Below, in pieces: positions 47,139-58,000 of a DNA stretch of 64,000 nt. Origin of the DNA: Pseudopyrenochaeta lycopersici (taxonomy: Eukaryota > Ascomycota > Dothideomycetes > Pleosporales > Pseudopyrenochaetaceae); NCBI GenBank assembly GCA_003313425.1, contig NHZP01000005.1, positions 1,054,001 through 1,118,000 on the forward strand, written 5' to 3'. The position numbers and the translations under genes are program-made. The stretch's first letter is position 1; every line of letters begins with the position of its first letter. The notes beneath the pieces are model-generated. The model saw only the letters and a list, made by a program, of their open reading frames with translations. It searched no databases and had not been told where the DNA came from.

Positions 47139-48818
47139 CTTGCGCAGGTTCTACACAATGCTGAATCCTGTTCCAAATCTAGCAATTGCTCTTGTAGGGG
47201 TATGCTTGATCGAAGAAAGAAAGAATATTAGATTATAAATGTAGAAGCGAGCCAGCGCTGAGAGCGAAACAGAAACGAAATGGACCACGCTCAAAGAAAA
47301 CTTGAACTCATGATGATAAACATGAAGCCGACATGCAGAAACAAAACGGGGGACGAAAGTACGTGAAGAGTGGTGAAAAACACTAGCTTTCGGCAAGCAG
47401 TCGTGATATGGGGTTGCTTCATGGGTGGAGACGAGCATCAAGAGGAGGGGCAAGGCTAAGAAAGATTGAACTAGCTTGGAGCATGCCTGCCACATTGTCG
47501 AAACCTCAAGTACTGACCAAGAGCTAACACGTCGGATGCGAAACAAGTTGTGTATCCGTAGAGTGGAGCAAGCTTCCGATTGGGGCAGGGACCGATGGCT
47601 TTACATCCTTAGTCTTTTGGTGAACGCGAATGTACCGAAATCGTGCCCATCGTCAACTGCTCTGTACATTTTGAAGATGTATGCTGAAAAGCAATTCAGA
47701 TGATCGCAAGATGATGAAGGAGGGTCCGTAAGGTGCGCTGGTTTTCGAAACAGAGGCGCTATCTGAGGCGAAACAGAATCAACCACCTTAACCTATTGGA
47801 CGTTAGCGAACTTGCATAACTGCGACGAATCTACCAAGGACAACTTCTCCAGCTCCCGGTTTCCTTTCATTTTTGGTTCTCGAAGGAGTTTGATGATGTT
47901 AGTTGGCAGTGTTTGCTACGACTGGGCAGCTGTATCAAAACGAGACGGAACTTCGATTAGAATCAACCGGGTCGCAGGTATGCGAACCCGCGCACCTCCA
48001 AGTCGTCACGCGGACATAGATACACTTTCCCCAATTGGAGTCCTCGTATTGAGAGAAGGGCGGGCATGGAAACATTTAGGACAGAGCGTGGTGTCGCATA
48101 CTCTCCCGTGCTTTAGGCTGCAATGAGTGGTGCCCCAGCAGCCATGGCCTCGGGATAACTCTGCAGAGGATCATGGTCCCATTTCTATGGATAATCGCCG
48201 CTGACAAGTGCAGCGGGATGTGGAAACAGATTTGCGAGTTTCTCGAGTCATCTTGTCATGATTCTAGTATTGCGCCCAGCACAACAGAGCCGCGCTAGAC
48301 GGAGAATAACGACCGACCAAGGGAACCCAATGAGGTTCCGACGGGCTTTGGCGATTGTTTGAAAAGCACCGAGTGATTTTGAGAGTGACTGATACTGTCG
48401 CGTCATGCGATGGACCAGCTGAAACGCCAGAGGCATGAGGACGGCCAGTATGTTCATGATTCGTGGCAAACATCCAGCCGTTTGCGATCTTGATCTTGAA
48501 TCACGAGCAGGTCAACAGCTGCCGGCATGATTCACGCCTTCGAGCCAATGACGCGAGCAGTGAAGGCGTTCGTGACTATTCAGGGATCGTTCAGCTGGGA
48601 GGGAGAGGCAGACGAGGCTAGTGACTCTTTCAGTAAAGCTCCTTGGCGGTGGGGCTCAGCCCGGTCTCAACCGCTGAAGCGCTCCCCTCGCCACCCGACT
48701 TGCGTTTATCATCCACCGCCGACTCACTGCTCCTTCCACTTCTCTCTCTCTCCACTCCTCACCGAAACTCGATCCCTACCACCCGTCTCAGCACCAGCAG
48801 AGCGCTCCAGTCGATTTC
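47139..48818. other. Divergent intergenic region
   Basis: Between the S41 peptidase (minus) and sui1 (plus). A CCAAT sequence lies near 48544, about 275 bp before sui1, and pyrimidine-rich leader sequence precedes sui1. No other gene supported. Confidence 0.5.
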
Positions 48819-49295
48819 ATGACCACGGACATCCAGAATCTCAAGTCCTTCGATCCGTTCGCGGAGGCCGACGACTCTGGCGGGCAGACTCAAACCAGCC
48901 AGCAGAATTACATCCACATTCGCATTCAGCGTACGTAAAGCCCCACCCTTGGTTGCTTCACCTTCTCTCTGCCTCCTTGCCCCTTCCCAGAACTTTCTTT
49001 CGCCCCTTCCGTGCCCTCCGAAATCGCGCAAGGCTGACGTCGACCCCGCACAGAGCGCAATGGTCGCAAAACCCTAACAACGGTCCAAGGCCTGCCCAAG
49101 AAGTTTGACCAGAAGAAGATCCTCAAAGTGATCAAGAAGAAGTTCGCCTGCAATGGCACTGTCGTCGCCGACTCCGAGATGGGCGAGGTGATCCAGCTCC
49201 AGGGTGACCAGCGCAAAGATGTCCAGGACTTCTTGACCGACAAGAAGGAGGGCCTGGGCCTTGATGGCAAGACCATCAAGGTTCACGGTTTCTAA
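48819..49295 (+). CDS. sui1: Translation initiation factor eIF1 (SUI1)
   Basis: Exons 48819-48930 and 49054-49295 (123-nt intron) give 117 aa, the normal eIF1 size. After a short N-terminal tail (NLKSFDPFAEADD) the SUI1 domain follows: NYIHIRIQQRNGRKTLTTVQG, KKFACNGTVV, GEVIQLQGDQR and the C-terminal KIKVHGF-type end (here TIKVHGF). eIF1 binds the 40S P-site region and enforces AUG start-codon selection. The splice join restores the invariant QQRNGRKTLTT. The intron is longer than most in this window, as often seen in highly expressed genes. Confidence 0.97.
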
Positions 49296-49722
49296 GCGTG
49301 CGTGATGCCATGCGCACCGCCGCTCCCCTCGCGCCAACCGCTTCGCGATAAGCAGATAGGACGGTACCGGCACCTCAAATGCGAGGCACAAACGGCGAGG
49401 CGAGATGCGGCGTGGCATAGCCGATGTCCCACGTTGACGATTACGAATATTTCCTTTCGTCGTCTCTTTGGAGGATCAGAGGGGGGGTTCGGAAGGTTTC
49501 TGCACTGTGAGTTTTCAAGTGCTGAGGGATTTATCAAAGGCGGGGTTCATGGAAAGCGAAGTGACGATTACGAGGGAGCTCGCTCTACAGTCAATCCATT
49601 ATGAATGTCGCGACAGAGACTTTCTATGCTATGCGTGAAATGTGTGATTCATCTGCTCCGCTTTGTCAAATATGAGCTGTTCAAATCATGGGTATCCAAA
49701 AACAACAACCAAACACATCAAC
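49296..49722. other. Intergenic, convergent 3' ends
   Basis: 3' flanks of sui1 and the DNA ligase gene; no feature seen. Confidence 0.5.
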
Positions 49723-52341
49723 TCACACTTCGTCCTCATCTCCGTCTTTTACTGTTCCCTCCTTTGGCGCTTTAGCCTCCTGCTTCCTGTAAAGCGTCGC
49801 CAATTCAGCTGCCTCAGTAGCTTCTTCGATACTCTTATCCTCCCTAACTTTCAAGAATCTCGGAAACCTCGTACTCAAACCCCTCTCCTCGCTCACCAAC
49901 CCAATCGCGGCCGTATATGTCGGACTCAGCGTCAAATCTGCAAAAGCAACTTCCCACACTTCCTGTGGCTCGAACCACACATCAGGTGTCCCCGCTCCAC
50001 CGTTGTATTCGACGTAGTGCGGCTTGCCGCCTATTGTGTTTGCATTGTCTGGATCGTCCGGGTCGTATTTTGCGCGGTTTGCTTTGTAAAATGCATCTGT
50101 GAAGCCTGACATGCATTTTGTGACTGCTTCGAGCTGGCCAGTCTCAGCATTTCGAATAGCGAGCAATATTGGTGACCACCATGCTGCTTTGCGGCCGGAG
50201 CCGTGGAAGGCCGCTATAGGGATCAAGTCGAGTGTTTCAGAGGTGGTGCTATAGTCCTTTTTAACTTTGAGCCAGGAATCGAGACGTTTGTCAGGTTCGT
50301 AAGTGGAGAGAAGTGCTTTGCGGCGGCCGGAAGATTTGGGTTCCTCTTTATCTGCGTCGACAGCAGGCTTAGATTTGCCCTTTGATTTTGGGGGTTTCTT
50401 CTTCTTCGGTGTAGGAGGTAAGGACGGCGTGCCTTCGGCTAAATCGTCTAAAAGGTCAGGATTGGGTAAGTTGTCGAGGATCTTGACCATGATGCCTTCG
50501 CATTTGATGTCTAGAGCGCCTTTGAAGAACGCCTGGACTGCATCGACGTCTGCAGATGTAGCATCCAGACTCTTAACCCAGGTGAAGTGGTGGGGTATCT
50601 CGACGAACAAGCTCTTCAGCAAAGACCTCCTCTCCCTGAACGGTCGGTCCAAAAGCTCCTCGCCGTTCAGATACATTAGGTCAAAAGAGAAGAGACAGAC
50701 ATCAATAGTCACTGCTCCAATCACGACATCCTTCCTGGCGCGATTTGCGAGTGTCTGGAAAGTCTTAAGATCTCCGCTCTCGCGATCCACGGCAACAACT
50801 TCGCCTTCTAAAATGAAGCTTGAGACACCCTCCCCTCGTATTCTAGGTACCAACGCCACAAGATCGGGATACTTGTCTGTCATAACCTCCAAATGTCTTG
50901 AGAAAATTGTAACTTTGCCCTTCTCATCGCAATGTACTTGCGCTCTTTGCCCGTCGTATTTGTACTCACAAGCAAAATCTCGTCCTTGCAGCTTGGTGAA
51001 CATCTCACCCATATCACGTGTAATACTTCCCAGCATGGGCCGTAGGGGAATGTGTAAGGCAAGCCCACAGCGAAGTAAGAGCTCGTCACAGACTCCAATC
51101 TCGAGCAGCGCAGGAATGAGATCGTTGTAATTTGGTCTCCGGGCAAAGCAGGCCTTTACAATCTCTTCATTTCTGCTGTAAATCTCTGCCAGCTCCTCTT
51201 TCTTTAATTTGGCGAGAATTTTCTGATCGCGAGTTTCGAATTGGGCATTCGGAGGTTTCGACAGCATAAAGGCGCGTGACAAAGCGATAAGCATGGTAGT
51301 CTTCACGGCACCTATTCTGAGATGCTGTACCAATGTTCGCACGATGTAGCGACTCTCTTCAGCACCACGGGCATCCTGTACTAGCCTTTCAACGACCCGC
51401 TGTTTGTTTTCCACACTACCATGGCCCTTGCTGTTGGCTATCTTCACGAGCGAATCGAACACACTCTGGATTGTGAGTGGCCTTGGCTTCCTTAAAGTGA
51501 AGGACTGTTTCTTCTTTGCTTCGAAGGCCACATCTCCAGCGTCCCCATACTTGTTGTACAACACCTTCAAGCCCATATTGTCCAATCCACAGACCTTCTT
51601 TAACGCTTTCGAGATCGCTGACCCTCCCAAACCGAGCTCCAGATCAATATACGGAGGTGATATCGCATTCGTAGCAAGCCACACCGCAGGAAGCAAGCTG
51701 CTCGGATCGCCTTCAATGATCGTTCGTAATAGGTTCACGAGCGTATCAACAATCTTTATGCGACTTGTCGTGCTGTTGACCAGGATGAAGCATCTTGTCA
51801 ATAGCGCGTATGTCGCGAGTCCCCCATCTGTTACCCAATGCTTTTGTAAATCTGTTATATATTTCGAAGGGTCGAATTCGAGCGGGCTCTGATCGAAAGG
51901 TATGTTTGCGGTTATGGTGTCCCCTTCGGAAGCGGTCGATTGCAGGGAGAGGGTGTTCTTCTGCTTCGAAGGTATGGGTTTGGAAGGTACTTCTGGCTCG
52001 ATAGACGGTGTCTTCTTGGTTTCTTCTGTATCATTCTTGAGCGCGCCATTCGTGACTGACTTCTTCGGATCCTCATATAGCTCATTCGAGCTTACAGGCT
52101 CCTCACCATGTGCTCGCTGCTGATCTTCTTTATCCCACTGCTCCTGGAGCTTACGCGCCAGTTCCTCGTCTGTCAGAGTTGGAGTATCTTGATCCGTACG
52201 CGACGCATCGGCACCAGGGGGGTTTGATGTAGTATCTTTCGCTGTAGCTTTTGCTGTCTGCTTGGCAAAGAAGTAGTCCAGACTTCGCACAGGCTGGCCT
52301 GTGCCATCATTCTTCTTACGGCGCTTCGACGGGCTGTTCAT
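49723..52341 (-). CDS. cdc9: ATP-dependent DNA ligase I (Cdc9)
   Basis: Single exon, 872 aa from the ATG before MNSPSKRRKK. The N-terminus has a basic NLS-like run and a degenerate PCNA-binding motif (VRSLDYFF). Residues about 170-440 form the DNA-binding domain; the nucleotidyltransferase domain carries KYDGQR with catalytic Lys461, FILEGEVVAV, FDLMYLNG and CEGIMVK; the OB-fold ends with SWLKVKKDY and the FPRFLKVRED-type motif. It seals nicks in Okazaki fragments and repair. A Lys/Pro/Ser-rich insert of about 45 residues separates CEGIMVK from the KLKVKKDY-type motif. An in-frame ATG at 52464 would add 41 residues; yeast CDC9 uses a similar upstream start for a mitochondrial form. Confidence 0.95.
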   Translation of the reverse strand: MNSPSKRRKKNDGTGQPVRSLDYFFAKQTAKATAKDTTSNPPGADASRTDQDTPTLTDEELARKLQEQWDKEDQQRAHGEEPVSSNELYEDPKKSVTNGALKNDTEETKKTPSIEPEVPSKPIPSKQKNTLSLQSTASEGDTITANIPFDQSPLEFDPSKYITDLQKHWVTDGGLATYALLTRCFILVNSTTSRIKIVDTLVNLLRTIIEGDPSSLLPAVWLATNAISPPYIDLELGLGGSAISKALKKVCGLDNMGLKVLYNKYGDAGDVAFEAKKKQSFTLRKPRPLTIQSVFDSLVKIANSKGHGSVENKQRVVERLVQDARGAEESRYIVRTLVQHLRIGAVKTTMLIALSRAFMLSKPPNAQFETRDQKILAKLKKEELAEIYSRNEEIVKACFARRPNYNDLIPALLEIGVCDELLLRCGLALHIPLRPMLGSITRDMGEMFTKLQGRDFACEYKYDGQRAQVHCDEKGKVTIFSRHLEVMTDKYPDLVALVPRIRGEGVSSFILEGEVVAVDRESGDLKTFQTLANRARKDVVIGAVTIDVCLFSFDLMYLNGEELLDRPFRERRSLLKSLFVEIPHHFTWVKSLDATSADVDAVQAFFKGALDIKCEGIMVKILDNLPNPDLLDDLAEGTPSLPPTPKKKKPPKSKGKSKPAVDADKEEPKSSGRRKALLSTYEPDKRLDSWLKVKKDYSTTSETLDLIPIAAFHGSGRKAAWWSPILLAIRNAETGQLEAVTKCMSGFTDAFYKANRAKYDPDDPDNANTIGGKPHYVEYNGGAGTPDVWFEPQEVWEVAFADLTLSPTYTAAIGLVSEERGLSTRFPRFLKVREDKSIEEATEAAELATLYRKQEAKAPKEGTVKDGDEDEV

Positions 52342-52739
52342 TTTACGAAATGATATCTGGCAAACATGATATGATGCATTGGTGCAGGAAAAGGTATGGT
52401 ACGTCATGACGCGGACGCTTGGACCTATCTCATCTCGCGCCCACGTGCTCACGCGTAGTGCCATCCCTAAAATGTCGCCATCACTACCGCAACTCCGTCT
52501 CGTTTGGCGCCTAACTTTGTTACCATTATTTCCTCTCACATCTAGAATTTAGTCTTCTGTATCTAATCAGTTCACTACATGTGCTTCTGCAACTTCGAAC
52601 ACTATGACCATGACCCAACTGAACAGTGTTAAAGTAATTGTCTTCATTGAATAGAGCTCGTCACCCGAGCTGAGGAGCAGCCCATATAATAAGCATTCCA
52701 ACTCTAGTTCGGCCGATGAAAGACTACCGCTTTACACCT

Positions 52740-53439
52740 CTACTCGTCATAGGGTAGACCGCTGTCTATCCGAGCACGCTTGAAGCTGGCCCTATCTCTC
52801 TGAGAACTTCTCATAGTGTCAGGTCTAGAAAAGAAGAACGACCTCATGTCATCCACAGGTCCTTCACGTCTGTGGTCTGGTGGCCAATCGAATAACTCCC
52901 ACTTATGGGTCGCCTTGTTCGTAAAGCCCAACTGACCTCTCATCTGGGATCCAACATCGAACTTAGCTGGTATTCCACGTCAGCATGTGAACGGCCAAAA
53001 AATTGGTGAAGTAAAGTTACTGAAGAGAAGCGCTGTATCTTTCTGCAGACGGTCGACCACGGCACTAACAGCCTTGACCGGGCATTTGCCGATCTCCTTG
53101 CGCAAGATCTTAGTCACGCCATCTTGACTGCAGACAACGATCGCACAGAACTCCCTGTTCGACTCATCCTCGGCGATAACGATGTCTGCCAACGGTTGGT
53201 TGAAAGCCTAAAGGTTCGAAGCTCGAGACGTACCGTAGTATTTGTGTCGGTCACTGCCATAGAGGAGACGGCAATTACCCAGGCCTATGTTCTTGAGCGT
53301 GCTCACCCTCTCGACCTTGGAGAGTTAGTAATTTCAAGAAAAAAATATCAAGTGACTAGCTCACTTGATCTTGATCCTGAAGCCATGTAATGCTCAAGTT
53401 GCGGAGGGCCGTCTCGTTCATCAGCTGATTTGCGTCCAT
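52740..53439 (-). CDS. Unknown protein, 162 aa (spliced)
   Basis: Three exons (53365-53439, 53021-53207, 52740-52966) join in phase with GT-AG introns to give MDANQLMNETALRNLSITW..., then PLADIVIAEDESNREFCAIV, and LLFTKFDVGSQMRGQLGF followed by NKATHKWELFDWPPD. The C-terminus is Arg/Ser/Asp-rich (SFFFSRPDTMRSSQRDR). An alternative includes a 9-nt microexon at 53307-53315 within the large first intron. Individual frames are short, so the gene is easily missed. The product has no TM or signal peptide, and I do not recognise a domain. Support comes from the two clean splice joins and protein-like composition. Confidence 0.6.
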
Positions 53440-55086
53440 CTTGGCGTGGTTCTCAAGAAGCACGAAGGTGAAGTAGTGCAATAGAAGTAGAAAGATAGAG
53501 CAATGCAAGAAAACCGATGCTTGGTATCTTAGATCCAGAGGACTTATGAAACGATTAGTACTGTGGAAGAAGGATGGATGGAGGGAGGGAGGCGGCGAGT
53601 TGATATACGGAGCATATCAGCTTTCAACAACGCCGTTGACAGGTAAAGTCACAATACTCGTCGGCACCTCGAAGTAAGAGTAGTGAAAGAGCGGTGTACA
53701 AAAGTCCACGCACCATCAATAGCCAGGAAAGATTGCACAGGACATCGGTGCGAGATGGATTGAGCTCACAATGGAGTAGTTAACGACTTTGTGCATAGTA
53801 GTGCTCCGGAACGCTTTCATGGAGTCAGTTTATAGGATAAGGCTCCACCGTCCCGCACGCTAAGGTGGGAAAGGTGACCTTGGTCTTGTCAGCAGTCTTC
53901 ACCACCGCATTCGGAGCAATGTTCGGCTAACCCTTCAGAGGCCTTAAGATTACCAGCCAACCATCATGCTTACAAGACGAGTCGAAGAGAAGCAAGGCCA
54001 CCGAGCGCTCTGCTAGGTAGGAATGCTCATGATCTATAAGTCGCAGTTAGTCTTCCCTTTACCTGTCGCAAGGTGATATAATTCTGCACTACTGCACTAG
54101 AATTGGTCCCCATGCAATTCCAAGATCAATCCGATGAAGCTTGAAATAGAAATCCGCGCTCCAGTAAACTCTCAGTACGTACACGCTCGCTCGGTTCAAC
54201 TTCAAGTCGATAGATTCGTTCAACCTCTGGGCCACAGCGAACAAGAACAGATTTTCAAGTACTTCCCCACACCTGCTCTTAACATCAACACCTCCTTCCT
54301 TATCACGCAGACAGCCGCGCTCTCTCACGCGCTAGGCAAGACCACAGCGTCCTCCCTGCCCGGCCAAGTAAAGAAAGAAAAATAATCTCAACACAGCCCA
54401 CATCAGCAAGCAAACATGGCAACCTCCCAAGAATGGACTTTGTAAATCTTTTATATTAGTGGGGGTACTCCCCACTCTAATTCGCACCATCCATTCCTTT
54501 TCACTGCGTCACAATGCTTTCTATACGGTGTATGTTGTACGTATATACTCTAACCACCCATGCACGAACCCTATCCTCTTTGCCCTGTCTCCAATCTTAT
54601 CCTACACAAAAAAAGGAGGGGGTAGGGGGTGGAGGGAAGGGATCTTCCCATATTCAGAGCCCCTCATCCACTGACGACATGTCTATCACGCCGCACGCTG
54701 TATGGGTAGGAGGAAAAGAGAGATAGAGAGGGCATACTGGACCCTTTGCGCCTCTCAACCACATTATCCCAAATCCAAACCTCCCGTTTATTCCTGTATC
54801 CAGGAGAGTAATAATAATAGTTAAAAAAATAGGAGAGGGCCCTTCCCTTCCTGCAAGTGCAAAATGCCAGCCGGAAATATAGTCGTGTGAAACTATGAGA
54901 AATGGAGAGGGCGGAAAGTAAAATACAATGTACAGATTTTGATACTCTCATGTGCCCCTCCGAGGAGCAATCGTCATCTCAAAATGATGAAAGCATGGCT
55001 TCAATGCGCTCCAAAGAGCAATGTAGTTTGGTATCTAAGATAGGACGCGCATTCTGCGATGGAGGTCCGCAGTCTCAAGATGGGTG
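53440..55086. other. Intergenic with G-rich tract
   Basis: Between the 162-aa gene and the 3' end of med14. Short frames only. Contains GGA/GGAGGG-rich DNA near 53565-53590 and a G-quadruplex-like tract (listed separately). Confidence 0.5.
54618..54641 (+). other. Potential G-quadruplex motif
   Basis: Four runs of three to five G separated by loops of two to four bases. It fits the canonical quadruplex pattern. It lies about 450 bp past the med14 stop codon, possibly in its 3'UTR, where the transcript would carry the C-rich strand. Confidence 0.5.
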
Positions 55087-58000
55087 CTAGTCAATCTCAA
55101 TGACATCCTGTTTTGACTGACCGTGTCGGCCGCCTCCTCTGCCCTGCTGAGATGCTGAAAGCTGTCTTCCATTGGGCTGCATCTGAGGCCGTTGGTTCTG
55201 CTGAGTTGACAGCTTCCTAACCTGGCCTTGACCAGGCTGTTGTTGCTGTTGTGGTCGTCCATGCTGCTGCTGCTGTTGCATCCTAGCCTGTTGTACGCCA
55301 TTTGGAGGACCCTGATTGCCGGGCAGGGCCACCTGTTCCAAGGGTGGAGGCGCTTGATAGCCGCCCTCCATCTTACACCCAAGCACTACCTCATCCAGCT
55401 TCCTTAGCGCATCAGGCACGCCATCTAGCTCGGCTACTAGCCCGCTTCTTGTGCCAAACCACCCCTCCCCTTTGCTAGAGAATAATACCTTCAGCTTCTC
55501 TGTCAGGCTGTCGAGCCTCCTATGCCCCTGTCCGCGTTCAGGCGTTGGCCGCATGTCCATTGGTCGCGTGCGGAAGTCATCTTCAATGAACCAGTAGACT
55601 TTATCATCCTTGAGCTGGAGACGCACATCGAAAGTGCAAACGGGGTTGTCGTACGTGAGGCGGTATTTGAAGATGGAGTGAACATGGATGGCAGGGTTGC
55701 GGACGTTACCTGGTGTACGAAATTGGATTTCATGGAGGACCTTGAGAAGGGAGCGAGTGAGGATGAGGGTCGTGCAGAAGCGATCTAGACCGCTTGCGTC
55801 GCTGGGATCCATGGTCAACAGAGTGGGCATCCGGTCGTTGGCAATCTCAGTAAGCAGCTTATGAACCCGATGGTGTGGATTATTGGAGGACAATTCGACC
55901 GAGATCTCCTTCTCGGTGCTGAAGTTGACAGCTGCAGTATGCGGTGAGGGACCGTATTGGAACTGAACGCGCTGTAAAGACGATGATCCGAGCCGCATCT
56001 GGCGCTTTTGAAGTGTAGTTGCAAAAGAGCGGAGACGGTTGACGTCTCGTAATCGTGCTCTCAGCTCACCTAGAATGTCTTTACCGAAAGGCGTAGATAG
56101 GAGTATCCTGAACCTGCCATCTTCTGAAAAGCTAAAGCTGCTTTGCGGTGATGCTGCCATGAGCTTGTGCATATCTGCGGCAACAGACTTGACCATCCTA
56201 CCAGCGGCAATGTGCCAAACGTTCTGACCCTCAGCTCTTGGACCTTCGCATGTGATGGCGATATTTGACTCGAGCCACGGCTGCTCTTCAGACTTTATTG
56301 TCAGAAGATCAGGAGTTTGCAAGTACAGAACCCAGCGTCGAGCGATGCGTTGGGCTTCCGCTGAAGGTCCCGTCTGGCCAAACTCGTACCGTAAAGTGCA
56401 AGACTTTTTCTCCTTCTCGAGTTGCCGCGCAGTAACACGGAATGAAAGGAGCTGTACCGCAACCCTCTCCAGGCTAGCCAGAGTGTTGCGATCAATGGCC
56501 AGAGAGCTGCCGTCTGGTCTGTCCAACTTGATCTGTTCGGCATATTCGATTGTGCTTCCACTAGTACCAATCTCGAAGACCCACCACGACTCGCCAGAGG
56601 AGTCAATGACAGCCGCGAAAGCCCAGCTGGGCGACCACCCACTAGGCCAATACAGCGCACATTGGAGGATGTCCAGCTTTACAGCAGCCTTCACGACTTG
56701 TAGCTGTAAAGACTGTCGCGCAACTGGTTGCCATCCAAGTTGTTGTGCACTTCTTTGAACCAGATTCAAGAGAGTTTGGGCAAGTGCTTGCGTTAGAATG
56801 TTGCCAATCTGCGCAGGCTCTCGGCCCTGGTTAATGGCATATTCGGCTCTTGCTGAAAGCGCAGTGGCCGGTTGCAGGATGTAGCTTCCGGTGACTGGTT
56901 CCAAGGATAAGGTCATAGCATTTGACTTCGTTCCTAAATTGACTTCGAGCGTGCAGTCGGCGGGTTCAGTCTCAGATAGGCTGGCATGCACTGCAATCTT
57001 CGAAGTGAGAGTCTCTCGCGTCGATCGCAAGATATCGCTAGTGTGACGTGCGATAACGTGCTTGATGATGCGCTCCATGGACAGCGTTTTCCAGTCCAGG
57101 TCTAGGTTGGCATCCTTAACTTCTTTGCCTTCACGGAACCAGCGTGCAGTCAAAGAAGGAATTGGCGGCCCTCGCCACGACACCTTGCCATTCTTTGGCC
57201 TGTTGTTTGATATGCCAATCTCAATCCAGTTCTTCTTACCAGGTCTGTTAGTCCAGTACTGGACCACAAGCTCACGATGTACAGGCTCGACCTTGAGTGA
57301 GCCAGCCCAACCTGAGCGAACAAGATCTAACGCTTGGGACCGGAGAACTGAGATCTTGTGTGTTAGCACAAAGTTGTGGAGAAAGTCGAAAAGACCGGCC
57401 AGGCCTTTCTCTCTCAGGTGAATGTCGGCCTGGTCCTTGAGATGAATGAAAAACCTGCTGCCAACGGTGATGGTCGGCGCTGGAGAAAATAGCAGTCGGA
57501 GATCGATGAATAGCCATTGGTCTGATGAGTCTTCCACGAAAGAAATGACGTCGAATTCAAGTTCGTTGTCGATTATAAAGGTAGCCCGGCCAGACTGTAT
57601 GCGCCAGTTTCGGAGGTGGCGTGGGAGGTTTTCGTGAAGGTTCAGCCGGATTGAAAGGGAAGTGTTCATGTAGCGCAAGAGTTTGAGCGCCTGCTCCGAG
57701 GAAATGGGATCAGGTGGGATGTAGTCTAGGCTTGGCATCCATGATGCCTTTCCGGTGGATAAGATGTCCAGAGCCGTGGTGATATCAGGGTTATTCTCCT
57801 TGATCTCATTTGCGTGGTTTCTGATGCTGTCGAGGGCGTAATCGGCAGCCTCCATGTGCGCGCTCTGCTCCTTTGTCCAGGCATACAGGTCTATGAGCTT
57901 TGACACATCGACGGCAGCTTTCTTGCCCCATTCAGTGAGGACTAGGAGCTTGATGAATTTGGCTCGTTGGTCTTGGGCGAACTTCATGAGGAGCATCTTC

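Noticed and set aside
47930..48010. tRNA-like stretch with GGTTCG-type sequence on the minus strand
   Set aside because: The arms do not pair into a cloverleaf and no acceptor stem is found.
48527..49108. 193-codon plus frame over the sui1 start
   Set aside because: It reads the sui1 leader and exon in the wrong frame; the SUI1 model is far better supported.
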